This document shows, piece after piece, positions 8,144 through 17,523 of a stretch of DNA of 64,000 nt. The position numbers and the translations under genes were made by a program. The stretch spans positions 1-64,000 of the forward strand of contig NZ_SNZJ01000001.1 of assembly GCF_004363555.1 (NCBI RefSeq), written 5' to 3'. The notes beneath the pieces are model-generated. The model saw nothing but the letters and a program-made list of their open reading frames with translations, searched no databases and was not told the origin of the DNA. Source of the stretch: Halomonas ventosae. Its GTDB lineage: Bacteria > Pseudomonadota > Gammaproteobacteria > Pseudomonadales > Halomonadaceae. How positions within the stretch are numbered: the stretch's first letter is position 1; every line of letters begins with the position of its first letter.

Positions 8144-9871
8144 CTACTTCCCCAGCATCTCGGCTTCCACCGCCAGTATCTGCAGGTGCACCTCGGGTAC
8201 CCGGTGCAGGTGATCGGCGAGCCAGCCGAGCAGCCTCGGCTGCAGGGCCAGGCGTAATTCCGCCAGGGAGTCCACCCGGGTTTCTTCCAGGCAGTCATCC
8301 AGCCAGTCGGCAAAGGCGGTCTCATCCATGGGGCTCGTCTGGCTGGCGTCGAGCATCAGTCGGCCGATACGCGTCCAGCCGGTGTCGGTGGCGGCCACCG
8401 AGATGGCGAGATAGAGGCTGCCATGGCGTGAACGATTGCCTCCGTCGTGGCCGCCCAGGCCGGGCAGGGCGGAGACCGCATCCTGGCTGACGATATGCGG
8501 CTGCTGGGGGTGGCGCGCCTCCAGGGAGAGCCCCTCGGCATCCAGGCGGATCAGGTCGCCGTTCACCGGCGCCAGCGGCGCCTTTATGCCGAGCTCCTCG
8601 GCCAGCGCCTGGTGGGCCTGCTGGTGGCGAGGTTCGCCGTGCACCGGCAGCAGGTGGCGTGGCTTCACCCAGCCGTAGAAGGTGCGCAGCTCGTCCTGGG
8701 CCGGGTGGCCCGAGGCATGCAGCTCGGGGTGATTCTCGTCGTCGAGGATCGCCACGCTGAAGTGCTTGAGGCCGCGTTTCAGGCGCTCGATCAGTCGCTC
8801 GTTACCGGGGATGGCCTTGGCGGAGAAGATCACCGTATCGCCGGCCATCAGCTCGAAATGGGGATGGCGTCCCCGGGAGAGGCGCGACAGCGCGGCGCGC
8901 GGCTCGCCCTGGCTGCCGGTGGCGATCACCAGCACTTCCTCCGGCGGCAGGTAGCCGAGGTCGCTCACCGGCACCAGCGGCGGCAGGTCGTCCATGTAGC
9001 CAAGCTGGCGTGCCACGCCCACCATGCGCTCCATGGAGCGCCCCATCAGGCTGACCCGGCGCCCGCAACGCTCGGCCGCGCGACCGATGGCCAGCACCCG
9101 CGCCAGGTTGCTGGCGAAGCAGCTCACCACCACGCGTCCCTCACAGCGGGCGATGGCGTGGGTCAGCGCCTCGGCGACCTCGCCCTCGCTGCGCGAGTGG
9201 CCGGGCATCGGCGCATTGGTGGAGTCGCCCACCACCAGGTCCACGGGCGCGATGGCGCGGAAGGTGGCGGCGGAGATCGCCGGGCCGATCAGCGGTTCGG
9301 GGTCGAGCTTCCAGTCCCCGGTGTGCAACACCCGATGCTCGCCGGCGGCGATCAGCAGCGCGCAGCTCTCCGGAATCGAATGGGTCAGCGGCAGGAAGCG
9401 CAGGGTGAAGGGGCCGGTCTCCAGCGCCTCGCCGGGCTCGATGACCTTGATGGCGTCGGTTGCCAGCCCGCGCTCGGCGAACTTGGCGCGCAGCAGGCCG
9501 GCCGCCAGCGGGGTGGCGTGGATCGGGCAGCCCCACTTGGGCCACAGCCAGGCGGCGGCGCCGATATGGTCCTCATGGCCATGGGTGATGATCAGCGCCC
9601 GCGGACGGATCCCGAGCGTCTCCAGGGTGGAGAGATCCGGCACCTGGAGCGGATTGTCCGGGAGGTCCTGGCGGATCATCATGCCGCAGTCCACGGCGAT
9701 CCACTCAGCCTTGTGGTCCCTCTCCCTTTGACCCCTCTCCCCGTGACCTCTCTCTTCACGACCCAGGCCATAGAGGCTGAGGTTCATGCCGATCTCGCCA
9801 CATCCGCCCAGCGGCAGGAAATGCAGGGGAGGGCGGCGGCGAGGGCGGATCTGGGCGCGTGGTTGTGGCAT
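8144..9871 (-). CDS. rnj: Ribonuclease J-family beta-CASP metallo-nuclease
   Basis: 575 residues. Metallo-beta-lactamase/beta-CASP RNase acting on RNA as endo- and 5'-3' exonuclease. Zinc ligands H97, H99, D101 and H102 are in THGHEDHIG, later LPLTHSIPES and HTGDWKLD, and the beta-CASP motifs GDSTNA, TGSQGEPRAALSRLSRG and LPVHGEPRHQ. The C-terminal domain is about 110 residues. Unusual: residues 37-51 are three pentapeptides GREER-GHGER-GQRER, encoded by a 15-bp tandem repeat inserted after the first beta strand. The ATG at 9871 is preferred; an in-frame GTG at 9907 exists. Isolated gene ending at a REP cluster. Confidence 0.88.
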   Translation of the reverse strand: MPQPRAQIRPRRRPPLHFLPLGGCGEIGMNLSLYGLGREERGHGERGQRERDHKAEWIAVDCGMMIRQDLPDNPLQVPDLSTLETLGIRPRALIITHGHEDHIGAAAWLWPKWGCPIHATPLAAGLLRAKFAERGLATDAIKVIEPGEALETGPFTLRFLPLTHSIPESCALLIAAGEHRVLHTGDWKLDPEPLIGPAISAATFRAIAPVDLVVGDSTNAPMPGHSRSEGEVAEALTHAIARCEGRVVVSCFASNLARVLAIGRAAERCGRRVSLMGRSMERMVGVARQLGYMDDLPPLVPVSDLGYLPPEEVLVIATGSQGEPRAALSRLSRGRHPHFELMAGDTVIFSAKAIPGNERLIERLKRGLKHFSVAILDDENHPELHASGHPAQDELRTFYGWVKPRHLLPVHGEPRHQQAHQALAEELGIKAPLAPVNGDLIRLDAEGLSLEARHPQQPHIVSQDAVSALPGLGGHDGGNRSRHGSLYLAISVAATDTGWTRIGRLMLDASQTSPMDETAFADWLDDCLEETRVDSLAELRLALQPRLLGWLADHLHRVPEVHLQILAVEAEMLGK

Positions 9872-9956
9872 CGAGGAGGGCGCGGGCCTGGAAAAGTGTA
9901 CCAACACTATACGGGAAGCCCGCCGGGGCCCACAACGCGGCCATCAGGCGTTCGGC

Positions 9957-10718
9957 TCAGGTCGGGGAGTCGATAGACACCTGTGTCGCCAGTACCTTGC
10001 GCAGGAAGTCCCGGGTGCGGGGATCCTTGGGCGAACCGAAGAGCTGGCCGGGCGGTCCCTCTTCGACGATGCGACCGCCTTCCATGAAGATCACCCGGTC
10101 CGCCACGTCCCGGGCGAAGCTCATCTCGTGCGTGACCACCAGCATGGTCTGGCGCTCACGGGCGAGCTGCTTCATCAGCCCCAGCACCTCCTCGACCCAC
10201 TCCGGGTCCAGCGAGGAGGTCGGCTCGTCGAAGAGGATCACCTCGGCCTGGGCCGCCATGGCGCGGCCGATGCCCACTCGCTGCTGCTGGCCACCGGACA
10301 GGGAAGCGGGGTAGGCATCGGCCTTGTCGGCCAGGCCAATGCGCTCCAGGATCTCCCTGGCGCGGGCATGGGCCTTCGCCTTGGGCCAGCGGTTGACCAC
10401 GATCAGTCCCTCGGCGATGTTCTCCAGCGCCGTCTTGTTGGCGAACAGCGCATAGTTCTGGAACACGAAGGCCGTGCGCCGCCGTGCCGCCAGGATGTCG
10501 GCCCGGCTGGCCCGGGTGACGTCGACATCCAGGTCGCCGATGGTCAGCCGGCCCGCATCCGGCCGCTCGAGGAAGTTCAGGCAGCGCAGCAGCGTCGACT
10601 TGCCGGTCCCCGAGGGGCCGATCACCACGATGATCTCGCCCTGCTCGATGGCCAGGTCGATGCCGTCGAGCACGGCGGTCCCGTCGAAGCGCTTGATGAG
10701 TCCTTCTACCTTGATCAT
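9957..10718 (-). CDS. Polar amino acid ABC transporter, ATP-binding subunit
   Basis: 253-residue ATPase of the GlnQ/HisP/TcyN group. Walker [10 protein letters not shown] at residues 34-42, Q-loop FVFQNYALF, signature LSGGQQQR near 139, Walker [14 protein letters not shown]-loop VTHEM. Third gene of a minus-strand operon; its start overlaps the permease stop by four bases. Sequence style and single-permease arrangement resemble cystine (TcyJLN-type) importers, but the substrate is not proven. A 250-base stretch separates it from the rnj reading frame, with no other gene. Confidence 0.9.
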   Translation of the reverse strand: MIKVEGLIKRFDGTAVLDGIDLAIEQGEIIVVIGPSGTGKSTLLRCLNFLERPDAGRLTIGDLDVDVTRASRADILAARRRTAFVFQNYALFANKTALENIAEGLIVVNRWPKAKAHARAREILERIGLADKADAYPASLSGGQQQRVGIGRAMAAQAEVILFDEPTSSLDPEWVEEVLGLMKQLARERQTMLVVTHEMSFARDVADRVIFMEGGRIVEEGPPGQLFGSPKDPRTRDFLRKVLATQVSIDSPT

Positions 10719-11389
10719 CGGCGATAGGCCTCGTTGAGTCGGGTTTCCAGGCGCCGCTGGAACCAGGCCAGCAGCTCGACGATCACCCAGTAGAAGATCG
10801 CCACGGTGATGAAGGCCTCGAAGTAGAGGAAGCTGCCGGCGGCCTCCTTCTGGGTGGCGCCCATGAGCTCGGTGACCCCCAGGGTGAAGGCCAGGGAGGT
10901 CGCCTTGATCATGTCGATGAAGTAGTTCATCAGCGTCGGCACCGCGACACGCGTGGCCTGGGGCAGCACGATGCGCCGCATCAGCTGGCCGTTGGTCATG
11001 CCGATGGAGAGGGCGGCCTCCGTCTGGCTGCGATCGACCCCGACGATGGCGGCGCGGATGGATTCCGCCATGTAGGCCGAGAAGTGCAGGGTCAGGCCCA
11101 TGATGGTGGCGGTGATGCCGTTGATCTGGGTCAGGAAGGCCAGCAGCTGGGGCAAGCCGTAGTAGAACAGGAACAGCTGCACCAGCAGCGGCGTGCCGCG
11201 GAAGAAGGAGATGAACAGCAGGGTGGCGGCATTCAGGCCCGGGATGCGCAGCACGCGGATCACGGCGAGGCCGCAGGCCAGCACCAGGGCCAGTGCCATC
11301 CCCACGGCGGCCATCTGCAGGGTCAGCGGCAGGTAGCGCAGCAGGATGGGCACCAGCCCCAGCATGTAGTCGACATCAAGCAACGGCAT
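10715..11389 (-). CDS. Polar amino acid ABC transporter, permease subunit
   Basis: 224-residue inner-membrane permease of the HisMQ/GlnP family with about five membrane helices. The characteristic [22 protein letters not shown] coupling loop (EAA motif) contacts the ATPase. [19 protein letters not shown] is the other family hallmark. Only one permease gene is present, so it presumably works as a homodimer. Four-base overlap with the ATPase gene; 17 bases after the binding-protein gene. Confidence 0.9.
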   Translation of the reverse strand: MPLLDVDYMLGLVPILLRYLPLTLQMAAVGMALALVLACGLAVIRVLRIPGLNAATLLFISFFRGTPLLVQLFLFYYGLPQLLAFLTQINGITATIMGLTLHFSAYMAESIRAAIVGVDRSQTEAALSIGMTNGQLMRRIVLPQATRVAVPTLMNYFIDMIKATSLAFTLGVTELMGATQKEAAGSFLYFEAFITVAIFYWVIVELLAWFQRRLETRLNEAYRR

Positions 11390-11406
11390 GGGAGCGACTC
11401 AATGCC

Positions 11407-12165
11407 TCACGGACGAGTGATGTCGGTGCCGAACCACTCTTCCGAGATGGCCGTGAGTTCGCCCGACTCGCGCAGGCTGGAAAGCGCGGCGTCGACCCGG
11501 TCACGCAGGGCCCGGTCCTCCTCGGTGTCGCGGAACGGCAGGGCATTGCGGATCTCGGAGAAGGGCTGGCCGGCCAGTGCCAGCGGCAGCGGCTTCTCCT
11601 TGATCACCTGGCTGGCACTCACCCGATCCATGACGAAGGCGTCGACGCGGCCCAGGGCGGTATCCTGCTCGATGTTGCTCTCGTAGGTGCGAATGTCGAT
11701 CTCGTCGGCATAGGGCAACTCGCGCAGCAACTGCTCGTAATTGGAGCCGAGGTTGACGGCAACGGTCTTGCCCTTCAGGTCCTCGACGCCCTGGATCACC
11801 TCATTGCCTTCCTTGACCACGACCTGGGCGCCGTCATAGACGTAGGGCTCGGTGAAGGCGTACTTCGCGGCCCGTTCCTCTGTGATGGTGATCTGGTTGG
11901 CGATGGTGTCGATCCGGCCGGACTCGAGCATGCCGAACAGTCCCGAGAAGTTCGCTGTGACGAACTCGACCTCGACGTCCATCTCCTCGGCCACGGCCTC
12001 CATGACATCCACCTCGAAGCCCTGGAGCTTGTCCTGCTCGACGAAGGTGAAGGGGAAGTAGCCGCCGGACATGCCGACCCTGATGGCGTGGTTATCGGCC
12101 TGGGCCAGGCTGCCGGCGGTCATCAGGCCCGCGGCGATGGCGGTAAGGGCTATGCGCTTGAGCAT
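11407..12165 (-). CDS. Periplasmic amino acid-binding protein (family 3)
   Basis: 252 residues. Signal peptide MLKRIALTAIAAGLMTAGSLAQA, cleavage expected before DNHAI. Mature protein is a type II periplasmic binding domain: RVGMSGGYFPFTF, GFEVDVMEAVAEEM, FDTIANQ-like RIDTIANQITIT, then LKGKTVAVNLGSNYE. Promoter-proximal gene of the operon. Similar in layout to FliY/TcyJ cystine-binding proteins; substrate is an inference. A candidate promoter/operator with an inverted repeat lies 60-100 bases upstream (12225-12264). Confidence 0.9.
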   Translation of the reverse strand: MLKRIALTAIAAGLMTAGSLAQADNHAIRVGMSGGYFPFTFVEQDKLQGFEVDVMEAVAEEMDVEVEFVTANFSGLFGMLESGRIDTIANQITITEERAAKYAFTEPYVYDGAQVVVKEGNEVIQGVEDLKGKTVAVNLGSNYEQLLRELPYADEIDIRTYESNIEQDTALGRVDAFVMDRVSASQVIKEKPLPLALAGQPFSEIRNALPFRDTEEDRALRDRVDAALSSLRESGELTAISEEWFGTDITRP

Positions 12166-12224
12166 GGGATTGCTCCTGTGATTTCGCTGAAACGAGGGAA
12201 GACGTCACGGTGTTCGTGGCGTCT

Positions 12225-12264
12225 TTGGAAAAATACACTAGAGAATAAGAGATCGTTTTTCCAA
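12225..12264 (-). promoter_or_regulatory. Inverted repeat enclosing the ABC-operon promoter
   Basis: Perfect 9-bp inverted repeat TTGGAAAAA (12225-12233) / TTTTTCCAA (12256-12264) with a 22-bp spacer. Read on the minus strand, the distal arm supplies a TTGGAA -35 followed 18 bp later by TAGTGT as -10, so the repeat brackets a promoter aimed at the binding-protein gene. This suggests a regulator binding both arms. The rest of 12166-12527 shows no gene. Confidence 0.4.
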
Positions 12265-12527
12265 TAGCCTTTGGTTATGAGTCGAGTGGGCAGCCGTCGA
12301 AACTTCCTTCCGGTTGGCAATGGCCCCTGCCCGGCTGCCCAACGGACGGATGCCGACAACAGCATGGTTCGGGAGTGGTAAGCTGAGGACTCTCAGCCTA
12401 TTGGATGAGAACACAGGCTGGTGTTCCCAAGCGTAGCACTGCACCATCTTGAGCACCGCAACAAGCAGGCCTCTGCAGCGGGCTCTTCCAGATACCTTGT
12501 TGATCACGCGCAGGGAGCACCCCGTTC

Positions 12528-15500
12528 ATGCCGTTCAAGACCCGCGATATCGCCCTGGATAGCTGGCTGCTGATGGTGTCGGCGGCCTTCGTGCTGATGG
12601 GCCTGGCCGGGATGCTGGAGTGGGTACACTTCCCCCCGCAAAGGCTGCTGGTCCCGGATGCCTCGCTGGCCGCCATGTTGTCCGGTGTTGGCCTACTGGC
12701 CGTGGTGCAGCACTGGCAGTGCACGCGCCTTCTGGCAGGTGGCGGTCTGCTGGCCTTGATGGGCTACACCCTGATTCACAATGCCCTGCTCGGCGGGAGC
12801 CTGGCGGGCGTCTCCTGGCTCTCCGGGGAGTCGCGGGTTGCCTCCCTCCTGGCTTTCCTGCTGGTGATGGTGGCCGCCTGTCTCCTGGCGGGGTGCGAGC
12901 GGAAGGCGCTGCGCCGGCTGTGGCAGCTGTGCGGGTGCCTGATGTTGCTCTTCGGGCTCGTCGTGCTGGGGATGATGCTCGTCGTCTCGGCGCATGGTCC
13001 CGGATGGATGGCGATGACTTCGTCTCCGCCGGTGGTGGCCCTGTTCGCGTTGATGTTTGGCAGCGCCATGCTGGCGGCGAGTGCCAGGTCGGTGAAGCGG
13101 CAGCTCAAGCTGGGAAGGGCGGCCGTCATGGCGGGCCTGGCCGGGGTGATGGCGAGCAGTCTGGCGTGGTACCTGCTTGGCTGGCAGCAGCAACAGCGGA
13201 TCAACCAGCAGGCGGAGCATCTGCTCGACAACGTTCGCCTCAATGCCGAGCAGGTGATGGGGTCGCATCTGATGCTGATGCAACGCATGGCGGAGCGGCT
13301 GGATGCCTCAGCCCTTGGCCTGGAACCCACCGTGCTGAATCGCGATGCTGACAACTACCTGCGTGATACCCCTAGCCTCGAGGTGATCGGCCTGCTGGGC
13401 AGCGACCAGGACCTCCTCTGGCATCGGGCGCGCAGCGATGAGGCTCGGCGCTGGCTGGCGCACTGGATGGATGCCGCGCGCGTCAGCGACTGGCTGGCGA
13501 TGCCCTTTCCCCAGCCGCGCATGATCGTGCCCGATGATAGCGCGCCGAGTCTGGCGATCATGGCGATCGCGGTACCGCGTCGTGACCAACAGCTGGTGGC
13601 CGTGCTGGACATGGCGGCGCTCCTGTCCCGTGGGCTGCGCCTTCAACTGGACGGCTTCCAGGTCAACCTTTCCCGTGATGACGAGGTGCTTCTCTCCCTG
13701 GCGGCGCCGGGGAGGGCAGCACGTGATGTGACGGAGTCCCCGACCTTCGCGGCACGCCACATCGGTCTGCCGGGCGGACCGATGCTCAGCCCTTCCGTGC
13801 ACCCCGCGTCGCAGGCGAGCTGGCTGCAGGCCGCTATCGTGCCGTCAGCCGTGGGCCTGGGCGGGTTGACGCTGACCTATCTGCTGGTCTTCAGCCTGGG
13901 GATGGTCCGCCTGGTCCTGGGGCACTCCCGGCAGCTGATGGCAACACGGGAGCAGCTCGAGCAGCAACACGCCATTCAGGCGATGATTGCCGAGGAGGTC
14001 CCGCTCGGTCAGACCCTCGACGCCATCTGCCGCTTGCTCGAGGGGCAGCTGCACGGCGGGCTGTGCTCGATCATGCTGGCCGACGACGAAGGCCGCGAGC
14101 TGCGCCTGGTGGCGGGGCAGAGCCTGCCGGTGGGCTACCGGGAGGCGATCGGCGCGATTCCCATCGGCGCCGGCATGGGCGCCTGTGGCAGCTCGGCCCA
14201 TGGCCGTGAGGTGGTAGTCTGCGAGGACCTCGAACGTGACCCCCGCTGGAAGGGCTTCAGGACCCTGGCCGCCACGCAGGGGCTCAGGGCCTGCTGGTCC
14301 TATCCGGTCATCGCCCGTGATGGCCGGTTGCTGGGTACCTTTGCGACCTACTATCGGCGGCCGGCCAGGCCAGACGCTGCCGAGCTGGAAATGACGCGTC
14401 AGGCCGTGGATCTAGTGGCGCTGGCGGTGGAGCGCGAGCAGGACCGGCGGTCGCTGTGGGAGAGCGAGCAGCGCTACCGTTCGCTCTTCGCCTATAACCC
14501 GGATGCGGTGTTCTCACTGGATCTGGGTGGACACTTCGCCACGGCCAATGAGCATTGCGCTGCGCTGACCGGCTTCCCCATCGAGCAGATCCTGGGCGCT
14601 CACTTCTCGCAATTCCTCAAGCCCGACGACCTGGCGCATGTTCAGCAGAAATTCGAGACCACCGCGGCCGGCGAACCCTGCCGCTACGAACTGCAGATTC
14701 CTCATCGGGATGGCAAGACCCGCCGCCTGGATATCACCAACCTGCCGATCGTGGTCGATGAGCGTATCCAGGGGGTATACGGCATCGCCAAGGACGTGAC
14801 GCAACGCCGGGAACACGAGACCCGGCTGCGGATCCTCGAGCGTGGGGTGGAGGCCAGCGTCAACGGGGTGCTGATCGCCGACGCAGGCGAGCCCGACCTG
14901 CCGATCATCTATGCCAACGACGCCTTCCAGCGCATGACAGGCTACACGCGCGACGAGATCATCGGCCGCAATTGTCGCTTCCTGCAGGGCGCCGAGACCG
15001 ACATGGCGGTAGTGCAGCAGGTGCGCCAGCAGCTGGCTCTCAAGCGCGAGGTGCATGTCACCCTGTGCAATTATCGCAAGGATGGCACCCCCTTCTGGAA
15101 CGACCTCTACATCGCCCCGGTGCGCGACGAGGAGGGGCAGGTCACCCACTATGTGGGCATCCAGCATGATATCTCCGAACGCAAGGCCTATGAGGCCCGC
15201 CTGGCCTACCATGCCAGCCACGATGCCCTGACCGGATTGGCCAACCGCACGCTGCTGGAGGATCGGCTGGTCCATGATTTCGAGCTGGCCAGGCGTCATG
15301 GGCTTCTGCTGGCGGTGCTCTTCGTCGACCTCGACGAGTTCAAGCCGATCAACGACAGCCTGGGGCATGCCATCGGGGACCAGCTGTTGCTGGGGGTCTC
15401 GCAGCGCCTGTCCGCGGCGATGCGCGCGGGCGATACCCTGGCGCGCCTGGGGGGCGACGAGTTCGTGGTGCTGCTGCCGGACCTGCACGATGAGGAGCAG

Positions 15501-16511
15501 GCGCTGCAGGTGGCAGAGCGGCTGCTGGCGCTCATTGCGCGGCCCTATCGGGTCGGCGAGCATGAGCTTTCGCTCTCCTGCAGCATCGGCATCGCCGTCA
15601 GCAATGCGGAGCTCTCCCAGCCCAACGAGCTCATCCAGCAGGCGGACATGGCCATGTACCTCGCCAAGCAGCAAGGGCGTAACGCCTGCCATTGGTTCAC
15701 GCCCGAGATCACCCATCGGCTGGGTGATCGCGTCGCGCTGCGCAATGAGCTCCAGGAGGCGATCGATGTGCAGGCCTTCGAGTTGCACTATCAGCCGTTG
15801 ATCGATCGCCATGGGCGGGTAGTGGGCGTGGAGGCGCTGTTGCGCTGGCCAAACCCCCTGCGCGGCTATGTCTCGCCCGCACAGTTCATTCCCCTGGCCG
15901 AGGAGACCGGCCAGATCATCCCGATCAGCGAGTGGGTGCTCTCGAGGGCCTGCCATGACCTGCGCATGCTCGACCAGGCAGGGCAGGGCATCCTGAGTGT
16001 CGCGGTCAACCTCTCGCCGCTGCAGTTCCGCCGCTCGAGCTTTCTCGGCAACCTGCGCCAGACCCTGGCCGTCTCCGGCTTACCGGCACCGAAACTCTCC
16101 CTGGAGCTGACCGAAGGCGTGCTGATGAACGATACCGAGAGTGCCATCGACATCCTTCATTCCCTCAGGGGCATGGGCGTGGGCGTCGCCATCGACGACT
16201 TCGGGACCGGCTTTTCCAGCCTCAGCTACCTCAAGCACCTGCCCATCGACACGGTGAAGATCGATCGCAGCTTCGTCAGTGAGGTCACGCGCAGTGCGGA
16301 GGATGCCGCCATCATCCAGGGCATCATCTCCATGGCGCACCACCTCGGTCTGCAGGTGGTCGCCGAAGGCATCGAGCATGAGGAGCAGCACGACGTGCTG
16401 ATGACCCATGGCTGCGATCTCTTCCAGGGCTTTTACCTTGCGCGTCCCATGCCCCTGGAGCGGCTCATCGAATTCCTCGGCGAGCGCCGATCGGTCTCCT
16501 TGGAAGAGTAG
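12528..16511 (+). CDS. Membrane c-di-GMP turnover protein: 7TM/sensor-GAF-PAS-LOV-GGDEF-EAL
   Basis: 1327 residues. About seven membrane helices in residues 10-220, an extracytoplasmic sensor about 225-435, another helix about 437-465, then GAF about 488-645, PAS about 646-765, a LOV-type PAS about 768-890, GGDEF about 895-1060 and EAL about 1072-1318. The LOV core GRNCRFLQG carries the flavin-adduct Cys at 816, with NYRKDGTPFWN and the GIQHD glutamine strand, matching blue-light sensors. The cyclase motif GGDEF is intact at 975-979, with an RxxD inhibitory site at 966-969. EAL at 1102-1104 and DDFGTG at 1223-1228 are intact, so both synthesis and hydrolysis look possible. Single gene, convergent with a GntR gene. 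Confidence 0.92.
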   Translation: MPFKTRDIALDSWLLMVSAAFVLMGLAGMLEWVHFPPQRLLVPDASLAAMLSGVGLLAVVQHWQCTRLLAGGGLLALMGYTLIHNALLGGSLAGVSWLSGESRVASLLAFLLVMVAACLLAGCERKALRRLWQLCGCLMLLFGLVVLGMMLVVSAHGPGWMAMTSSPPVVALFALMFGSAMLAASARSVKRQLKLGRAAVMAGLAGVMASSLAWYLLGWQQQQRINQQAEHLLDNVRLNAEQVMGSHLMLMQRMAERLDASALGLEPTVLNRDADNYLRDTPSLEVIGLLGSDQDLLWHRARSDEARRWLAHWMDAARVSDWLAMPFPQPRMIVPDDSAPSLAIMAIAVPRRDQQLVAVLDMAALLSRGLRLQLDGFQVNLSRDDEVLLSLAAPGRAARDVTESPTFAARHIGLPGGPMLSPSVHPASQASWLQAAIVPSAVGLGGLTLTYLLVFSLGMVRLVLGHSRQLMATREQLEQQHAIQAMIAEEVPLGQTLDAICRLLEGQLHGGLCSIMLADDEGRELRLVAGQSLPVGYREAIGAIPIGAGMGACGSSAHGREVVVCEDLERDPRWKGFRTLAATQGLRACWSYPVIARDGRLLGTFATYYRRPARPDAAELEMTRQAVDLVALAVEREQDRRSLWESEQRYRSLFAYNPDAVFSLDLGGHFATANEHCAALTGFPIEQILGAHFSQFLKPDDLAHVQQKFETTAAGEPCRYELQIPHRDGKTRRLDITNLPIVVDERIQGVYGIAKDVTQRREHETRLRILERGVEASVNGVLIADAGEPDLPIIYANDAFQRMTGYTRDEIIGRNCRFLQGAETDMAVVQQVRQQLALKREVHVTLCNYRKDGTPFWNDLYIAPVRDEEGQVTHYVGIQHDISERKAYEARLAYHASHDALTGLANRTLLEDRLVHDFELARRHGLLLAVLFVDLDEFKPINDSLGHAIGDQLLLGVSQRLSAAMRAGDTLARLGGDEFVVLLPDLHDEEQALQVAERLLALIARPYRVGEHELSLSCSIGIAVSNAELSQPNELIQQADMAMYLAKQQGRNACHWFTPEITHRLGDRVALRNELQEAIDVQAFELHYQPLIDRHGRVVGVEALLRWPNPLRGYVSPAQFIPLAEETGQIIPISEWVLSRACHDLRMLDQAGQGILSVAVNLSPLQFRRSSFLGNLRQTLAVSGLPAPKLSLELTEGVLMNDTESAIDILHSLRGMGVGVAIDDFGTGFSSLSYLKHLPIDTVKIDRSFVSEVTRSAEDAAIIQGIISMAHHLGLQVVAEGIEHEEQHDVLMTHGCDLFQGFYLARPMPLERLIEFLGERRSVSLEE

Positions 16512-16525
16512 TGTTGCCGTCGAGC

Positions 16526-17257
16526 TCAATCCCGATACGTCAGGTTGGTTTCCCAGCTTTCCGCGCTGTGCTCGATCGCCCGTCTTACCCCTTCGGCGTC
16601 ACCCGCCCGGAAGGCAGCATAGATCGCCTGGTGATCGTTGAGGGCGGTTTCCGGCAGTGTCTGCATCGACGTCTCGAGGGCCGCCTCGATCAGCTCCAGT
16701 AGCGTCCGGCCGACCCGGATGGTCATGGGGTTGTGGGTGGCATGCAGGATGGCGCGATGGAAGCTGACATCGTGGCGCGACGTCTGCTCACCGTTGGCAA
16801 TCGCCGTGGCCATGTCGTCAATGGCCTGCTGAATGCGCTGATGGTCCTCATCAGTGGCGTTGGCCATTGCCTGGAGGGTGTAGGCGGGTTCGAACATCGC
16901 CCGGAATTCCAGCACGTCGCGTGTCATGCCGCGCGCCAGGATCATGCCGAAGGCCATGGGATCGACCAGAGGATCTCCCGGCTCGCGCCGGATGATCGTG
17001 CCATGGCCTCGCCGGACCTCCACGATACCGATCGCCTGGAGCATCTTGATAGCTTCACGAACGCTCGATTTGCCGATGCCCAGGCTTTGGGTCAGTTCGG
17101 TCTCGGAGGGCAGGTAGTCACCTGGCTTGAGGTCACCACGAATCAGCGCGGACTTGATCCGTTCCAGTATCTGAAAGGCGATCGAGCTGCGTTCGAGGGA
17201 GCCGCCGAAGCGTTCCTGCTGCTCAGGCGATGCGGCCGCATGGGACAAGGTGTTCAT
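16526..17257 (-). CDS. FadR-subfamily GntR transcriptional regulator
   Basis: 243 residues. N-terminal winged HTH (PSETELTQSLGIGKSSVREA followed by MLQAIGIVEVRRGHGT) and a C-terminal all-helical FCD ligand domain with the metal-binding pattern FRAMFEP ... DVSFHRAILHAT ... DHQAIYAAFRAGD. Such proteins repress catabolic operons until a small carboxylate-type ligand binds. ATG at 17257 chosen; the preceding TTG is a weaker option. Divergent from the asparaginase/TRAP operon, with a perfect inverted repeat in the gap, so it very likely controls that operon and itself. Confidence 0.88.
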   Translation of the reverse strand: MNTLSHAAASPEQQERFGGSLERSSIAFQILERIKSALIRGDLKPGDYLPSETELTQSLGIGKSSVREAIKMLQAIGIVEVRRGHGTIIRREPGDPLVDPMAFGMILARGMTRDVLEFRAMFEPAYTLQAMANATDEDHQRIQQAIDDMATAIANGEQTSRHDVSFHRAILHATHNPMTIRVGRTLLELIEAALETSMQTLPETALNDHQAIYAAFRAGDAEGVRRAIEHSAESWETNLTYRD

Positions 17258-17371
17258 CAAAAGTTCTCTTGCTGTCGTTGAGTCACGAGAGCAGGGATCG
17301 CTGGCGTGCTGAGCCCGGTCGTTTGTGGCGAGACATCACTCTGCGCAATGTGGGTGCGTGACAAACGGCGC

Positions 17372-17401
17372 TTGCATCTCGACATGGGCTGAGTCTAGCA
17401 T
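17372..17401 (+). promoter_or_regulatory. Candidate promoter of the asparaginase/TRAP operon
   Basis: TTGCAT (17372-17377), 18-bp spacer, TAGCAT (17396-17401). The expected start would fall just before the inverted repeat at 17415-17429, a classical repressor geometry. Hexamers are imperfect. Confidence 0.33.
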
Positions 17402-17414
17402 GACCCAAGACGTC

Positions 17415-17429
17415 AGACATCAGATGTCT
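17415..17429. promoter_or_regulatory. Candidate FadR/GntR operator
   Basis: Perfect 7-bp inverted repeat AGACATC-A-GATGTCT in the divergent gap between the GntR gene and the asparaginase gene. Size and symmetry fit the short palindromes bound by FadR-type dimers. Confidence 0.55.
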
Positions 17430-17523
17430 CATCAGTTGGCAGGTTCAGGAACGAGAATGTCGTCAAGAAGACCTGCCTGAGAGGCCCATCAGGGCACGAG
17501 ACAACCAGATTCGGTGCTATGCC

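Noticed and set aside
8447..9976. 509-codon plus-strand open frame opposite RNase J
   Set aside because: The composition is typical of a high-GC shadow frame; the minus-strand beta-CASP protein has all catalytic motifs.
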